Origin: JBFHRB01 sp041591915
GTDB lineage: Bacteria; Actinomycetota; Nitriliruptoria; Nitriliruptorales; Nitriliruptoraceae
Assembly: GCA_041591915.1 (NCBI GenBank)
Contig: JBFHRB010000020.1
Coordinates: 1-20,977, forward strand
Reading direction: 5' to 3'
Length of the DNA stretch: 20,977 nucleotides
Shown here: piece after piece, positions 17,507-20,977 of the stretch
Layout of the letters: each line of letters starts with the position of its first letter
Position numbering within the stretch: the stretch's first letter is position 1
Translations under genes and position numbers: made by a program
Notes under the pieces: generated by a model
What the model was told of the DNA's origin: nothing
Databases searched by the model: none
What the model saw: only the letters and a program-made list of their open reading frames with translations

Positions 17507-17514
17507 GCCGGGCT
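17493..17514. terminator. Hairpin over convergent stops (metallopeptidase/DUF5719)
   Basis: AGCTCGG (17493-17499) pairs with CCGGGCT (17508-17514) through one G-T pair; the 8-base loop contains the metallopeptidase TGA (17504-17506), and the right arm reaches the DUF5719 stop (17513-17515). It is possibly a bidirectional terminator; no T-run. Confidence 0.35.
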
Positions 17515-19147
17515 ACGGAGCGTCCGGATCGGGCGTCGCCGGATCGATGACCGGCGGCTCCTCCGGGCCGGGGTCGGGGTCCTCCTCCCCCGTCCCCTCG
17601 GGGTCGGCCGGGTCCGGCAGGGTCTCGAGCTGCGTCGTGGGACCCAGGAGCGTCCCGAAGCGATTCACGAGTTCGGGCACGTGGATGACGGGCGGGACCT
17701 CGGCACGCGTGTCCCAGCGCGACGTGGGGAACCCGAGGCTGGCGACGAGCTCGAGGTTCCCGGTCTCCGCGCGCGACCGCCAACTTGCGATGACCGTCCC
17801 CTCCGAGGACCGCAGGATCAGCCCGAGTGCAGGCACGTCCGGGACGTCCTCCTCGGCCAGCCTGAGCTCGAGCGCGGCACCGGGGGTCAGCCGCATGGTG
17901 CGCGGCGCCGACGGCGGCAGGCCGGGCGTGACGAGCTCCAGCGAGACCGACGCGGGCTCGGCCGACGGGTTGAGCACGTTGACGGTGTAGCTGCGGCCCG
18001 TGGTCGGGCCCGACGCGAACAGCCACGTGCCGTGGGCCCGGCTCGTGGCCAGCTGGACGACGAGGCCCGTGCGGTCCTCGTCCTCGTCGGACACCTGTGT
18101 CGCGACGGACACGGCCACGGGGACGCCGTTGTCCGATTGCACGGTCAGGCCCGCGCTCGCACCGGTTGCCAGTCCGCGGAGGTCGATCCGCCTCACCTCG
18201 CCCGGACCGACGTCGATCTCCTCGACGCCCGCGGGGACCGTGCCACCGCTGCCGTCGTGGATCGTGACCGTCAGCGCCGCCGAGCGATCCGTCGGGTTGC
18301 TCACCCAGGCCCAGGAGGTCACGTCCTCGCCGCTGCCGAACCACGGCACGGACCACACCTCGGCCAGTCGGGGTGTCGCTGGCACGATCGTCACGCCCTC
18401 GATCCCGCCGATGGCCGCGTCGACCGTGAGGTAGGCCTCGGCGACGACGCGTCCGGCCCGAGCCTCGATGACCGCGCCCAGGTCGGACCGTTGCGGGGCG
18501 TGGTCGTTGACGGACACGTGGACGACCTCGCGGGCCGGGACGACCACGTTCTGTGTGAGGGTCGGCTCGAGGAACCCGCCGGGCGTGGTGAAGCGGATCG
18601 AGAGTGCGGCATCGATGTCGAAGGGGTTCGCCAGGACGATCGTGGCCTGGGCGCCACCAGCCGTGACCAGGCCCGGCACGTGCCACTCGCTCGCCGGGGC
18701 GACCGGGCAGTGCGACTCGACCCGGCCAGCGGGCAGGCCGGGCGTGTTGACCTCCCACGAGCGGAACAGCCCGACCGGGGCCTCGAACCAGCGCATCGAC
18801 AGGCCGAATCCGTCCGAGGACCCGTCGATCTCGTTGGCGACCAGGCCGCCGGCCGTGAGGGTCCGCTCCTCACCGATGACGACCGGCACCTCGTCGTCGC
18901 TCGTGAGGACGTCGACCCGTGCCGTGCCACTGACGGGCGCCCCCGGGTCCGCCAGGAGCACGGCGGTCACGTCCCCTGCCGTCCCGCCGGCCAGTGCCGC
19001 GCAGTAGGCGGAGCCGCCCCGCTCGCCCTGGGGGATCGCGGGGTCGGGGGCCTCGAGCTGCGGCGCGGCGATGACGAGGTCCGCGCCCATCAGCAGGGCG
19101 ATCGCCGCGAAGACGACGCCGAGCACGACGACCGGGTTGCGGTTCAT
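17513..19147 (-). CDS. DUF5719-family envelope protein
   Basis: A 544-residue protein anchored by an N-terminal hydrophobic segment (VVVLGVVFAAIALLMGADLVIA, about 6-27), so most of it lies outside the membrane. The body is a series of beta-rich, immunoglobulin-like stretches (ATIVLANPFDIDAALSIRF; SWAWVSNPTDRSAALTVTI; YTVNVLNPSAEPASVSLEL), which recur with similar wording and look like internal repeats. The last 45 residues are Pro/Asp/Glu-rich. DUF5719 proteins usually stand next to large envelope glycosyltransferases in Actinobacteria, and this one overlaps such a gene by ATGA (19144-19147) with AGGAGGT 6 bases before its ATG. A structural or partner role in surface-glycan assembly is inferred from context only. 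Confidence 0.88.
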   Translation of the reverse strand: MNRNPVVVLGVVFAAIALLMGADLVIAAPQLEAPDPAIPQGERGGSAYCAALAGGTAGDVTAVLLADPGAPVSGTARVDVLTSDDEVPVVIGEERTLTAGGLVANEIDGSSDGFGLSMRWFEAPVGLFRSWEVNTPGLPAGRVESHCPVAPASEWHVPGLVTAGGAQATIVLANPFDIDAALSIRFTTPGGFLEPTLTQNVVVPAREVVHVSVNDHAPQRSDLGAVIEARAGRVVAEAYLTVDAAIGGIEGVTIVPATPRLAEVWSVPWFGSGEDVTSWAWVSNPTDRSAALTVTIHDGSGGTVPAGVEEIDVGPGEVRRIDLRGLATGASAGLTVQSDNGVPVAVSVATQVSDEDEDRTGLVVQLATSRAHGTWLFASGPTTGRSYTVNVLNPSAEPASVSLELVTPGLPPSAPRTMRLTPGAALELRLAEEDVPDVPALGLILRSSEGTVIASWRSRAETGNLELVASLGFPTSRWDTRAEVPPVIHVPELVNRFGTLLGPTTQLETLPDPADPEGTGEEDPDPGPEEPPVIDPATPDPDAP

Positions 19148-20977
19148 CGACGCACCTCCTGCCCGGGAAGCGCGAATCGTGGGGGCCGGAGCATCAGCGA
19201 GAGGACGACCAGGGCGATCAGGGCCTGGAGGCTGACGAGGACCAGGCGGACCGTGCCGCGCGAGTACTCGATGAGGACCGCACCCTCGGTCGCGACCGGG
19301 AACCGCGCGACACCCGCTTCGGAGAACCCGGGGACCTCACGCCCGTCCACCTCCGCCCGCCAGCCGGAGGCTGCCGGCTCGGCGAGCATGAGCACGCCCT
19401 CCCCCTCGCTGTGCCCTTCGTAGCGGCTGGGGTCCTGCCGCTCGAGGGGCTCCAGCACGGCCGCCGGGGGCACCTCTCCCCGCTGCTGGGCATAGGAGGC
19501 ATCGGGCAGGCTCAGCCATGCCGCCCGTGGCAACCAGCCCTGGACCTCGTACAGCAGGCCGGCGGCCACCGGCTGTGGCTCGAGGTGGACCTGGGAGGCG
19601 AGCGCGCGCTCGAGGGCCGCGGTGCGACCACCCTCCGGGACGACCACGTACCGGACGTTGGCGAGGCCGAACTGCGCGGCGGCCCCGACGTCCGTCCCGG
19701 CGAGCACGTCGGCGACATGGGCACCGAGGAGGTCGAGCAGGGTCGCCGACCGCGGTACCCCGTGCTCGAGCATGCTGACGCCGTCGGGCCCGGTGACGTC
19801 CCAGCGGACCGACGTCGCGTCACCGGCGAGCACCAGGACCCGGAACTCACCGACGGAGCCGCGCTCCGCGGCGAGGAAGGCCGGCAGCGCGGGCTCGTCG
19901 ATGACGAAGGCGTCCCAGGGTCCGCGCAGCAGGAACAGGATGTTGGTGGCGACGCCGATCGTGACGACGACGGCCGTCAGCAGCGCCGCCAGTTGCCGCC
20001 AGCCGAAGGCGTGCCGACCCAGCTGTTCCTCCGCGCCGTCGAGCCCCACGGCGAGCAGGCCACTCAGGGCGGCGGCGGCGACCAGGAGGAGGTCGCCCGG
20101 CCACGTCCACGGCGCGGCTGCGCGGCCCGTCAGCCAGGCGACCGTGATGGTGACGAGCGCCACACCCCACAGCATCGGGACGGCCACGGGGCGCTTCGCG
20201 AGGCCGAGCGCCACCCCGAGCACACCGGCGGCCATCAGCGCGACGCCAGCCGCGATCCCCGGCCACGCGGGCGCGTCCGGTGACAGCAACAGCCAGCGCC
20301 AGGCCGCCGCGACGACGGGCTCGCTCGGTTCGAACCCGCCCAGGATCGGCGTCGCGCCACCCACCAGCGTGAACGACCACGGGAACAGGAGGAGCACGAC
20401 GGAGATGGCGATCACCCCCAGGCGCGCGGACGCCATCCGTCGATCGTCGAGCGTGCCCGGCGCGACCGCCGAGCCGATGAGGCCGAGCACGAGGAGCAGG
20501 CCCAACAGGACGGCGAACGGCGGGGAGAACGCGATCGCCGCCGAGCCGACGAGTGCGGCAGCCGCCGTGCCACGCCACGCCACCGTCGCCGGAACGCCGT
20601 GCCGCACGACCACGCCGAGCGTGATCACGAGCGCGGGGAGCGCGACGACGATCCCGAGGCTGCTGATGCGGCCCGTGGCCAGCGCCGCGAGCGCCGGCGG
20701 GCTGAGCACGTACACGGTCGCGCCGGCCAGTCGCGGGGCGCGTCGCGGCGTCACGACGCGCAGTGCGACGACCGCGAGGAGCCACGCGAGCGGGAGTGGG
20801 GCCAGAAGGAGGACGCGCTGGGCGAGCCAGCGGCTCCCGAAGGAGAGGAAGGACACGAACCCGAGCAGCGCCTGGGCGGGTGATGGGGGCATCGGCGTGC
20901 CACCACCTCCGGCATCGTTCCAGGGCCGCAGGTAGGCGCGGAAGAAGTCGAACGCGCTGGCCGGGAAGGGGGCGAGC
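19144..20977 (-). CDS. Large membrane protein, probable envelope glycosyltransferase, N-terminus cut
   Basis: Only 610 residues are visible; the frame runs to the right edge without a stop, so the ATG at 20892 is internal. Segments such as AQRVLLLAPLPLAWLLAVVAL, AVLLGLLLVLGLIGSAV and LGVIAISVVLLLFPWSFTLV give about ten to twelve membrane passes in the first two-thirds. They are followed by an external domain (about visible residues 360-560) and a final pass (LVLVSLQALIALVVLSLML) before a basic tail. The wording just inside the edge, YLRPWNDAGGGGTPMPPSPAQ, resembles the loop region of large actinobacterial GT-type membrane enzymes, and DUF5719 next door supports this. No catalytic motif falls in the window, so the class (GT2 with GT-C half, or pure GT-C) stays open. 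Confidence 0.75.
   Translation of the reverse strand, partial: LAPFPASAFDFFRAYLRPWNDAGGGGTPMPPSPAQALLGFVSFLSFGSRWLAQRVLLLAPLPLAWLLAVVALRVVTPRRAPRLAGATVYVLSPPALAALATGRISSLGIVVALPALVITLGVVVRHGVPATVAWRGTAAAALVGSAAIAFSPPFAVLLGLLLVLGLIGSAVAPGTLDDRRMASARLGVIAISVVLLLFPWSFTLVGGATPILGGFEPSEPVVAAAWRWLLLSPDAPAWPGIAAGVALMAAGVLGVALGLAKRPVAVPMLWGVALVTITVAWLTGRAAAPWTWPGDLLLVAAAALSGLLAVGLDGAEEQLGRHAFGWRQLAALLTAVVVTIGVATNILFLLRGPWDAFVIDEPALPAFLAAERGSVGEFRVLVLAGDATSVRWDVTGPDGVSMLEHGVPRSATLLDLLGAHVADVLAGTDVGAAAQFGLANVRYVVVPEGGRTAALERALASQVHLEPQPVAAGLLYEVQGWLPRAAWLSLPDASYAQQRGEVPPAAVLEPLERQDPSRYEGHSEGEGVLMLAEPAASGWRAEVDGREVPGFSEAGVARFPVATEGAVLIEYSRGTVRLVLVSLQALIALVVLSLMLRPPRFALPGQEVRR

Noticed and set aside
17681..19423. 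580-codon plus-strand frame opposite DUF5719
   Set aside because: Shadow; DUF5719 has a membrane anchor, a strong ribosome binding site and an ATGA overlap with its neighbour.

Overview
The window looks like ordinary core chromosome from a very GC-rich actinobacterium (about 70% G+C by eye, GTG starts, strong third-position G/C bias). Several genes belong to families best known from Actinobacteria: an Rv3235-like protein, a DUF3499 protein, an Rv3259-like zincin, DUF5719 and a Trm112-like protein. Gene content matches two neighbouring Mycobacterium tuberculosis clusters, Rv3235...secA1-hpf-comF (Rv3240c-Rv3242c) and Rv3256c-Rv3259 (SIS isomerase, manB, DUF3499, metallopeptidase), here fused. 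The mtrA-mtrB-lpqB genes that often lie beside comF are absent, and so is whiB between the zincin and the envelope genes. Genus cannot be fixed from the sequence; a deep-branching class such as Nitriliruptoria or Acidimicrobiia is only a guess.

Layout. 1-1227 (+): end of an unrecognised protein, overlapped by ATGA with an Rv3235-family gene. 1343-3781 (+): a membrane GAF-type sensor histidine kinase, then a SigR/SigH-like ECF sigma factor with no anti-sigma gene beside it. 3797-11768 (-): secA (convergent with the sigma gene, 15 bp apart), a small ferredoxin-fold-like protein, acetyl-CoA synthetase, a NarL-type response regulator, a short hibernation factor and comF. 11823-15318 (-): a tight sugar/nucleotide operon of manB, Trm112-like, SIS isomerase and purine nucleoside phosphorylase. 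15370-16697 (-): a DUF6788 protein and a DUF3499 protein with an unusual long tail. A 377-bp divergent regulatory gap follows, then the zincin (+, 17075-17506). 17513-20977 (-): DUF5719 and the C-terminal part of a large membrane protein, probably an envelope glycosyltransferase, cut by the right edge.

How the genes fit. ManB and the SIS isomerase supply hexose/mannose phosphates, and the membrane protein plus DUF5719 are likely to use such precursors in the envelope. SecA, the hibernation factor, the sigma factor and the two-component parts concern secretion and stress. I see no prophage, insertion sequence, CRISPR, tRNA or rRNA. No clearly new system is visible. The best leads are regulatory: a SigR-type GGAAT-N19-GTT sequence directly before the orphan sigma gene and a GGAAC-N18-GTT sequence before secA; a 16-bp perfect palindrome in a CTAG-rich gap before the response regulator; a hibernation factor without its dimerisation domain whose tail repeats a stretch of acs; and hairpins built over stop codons at both convergent gene pairs.
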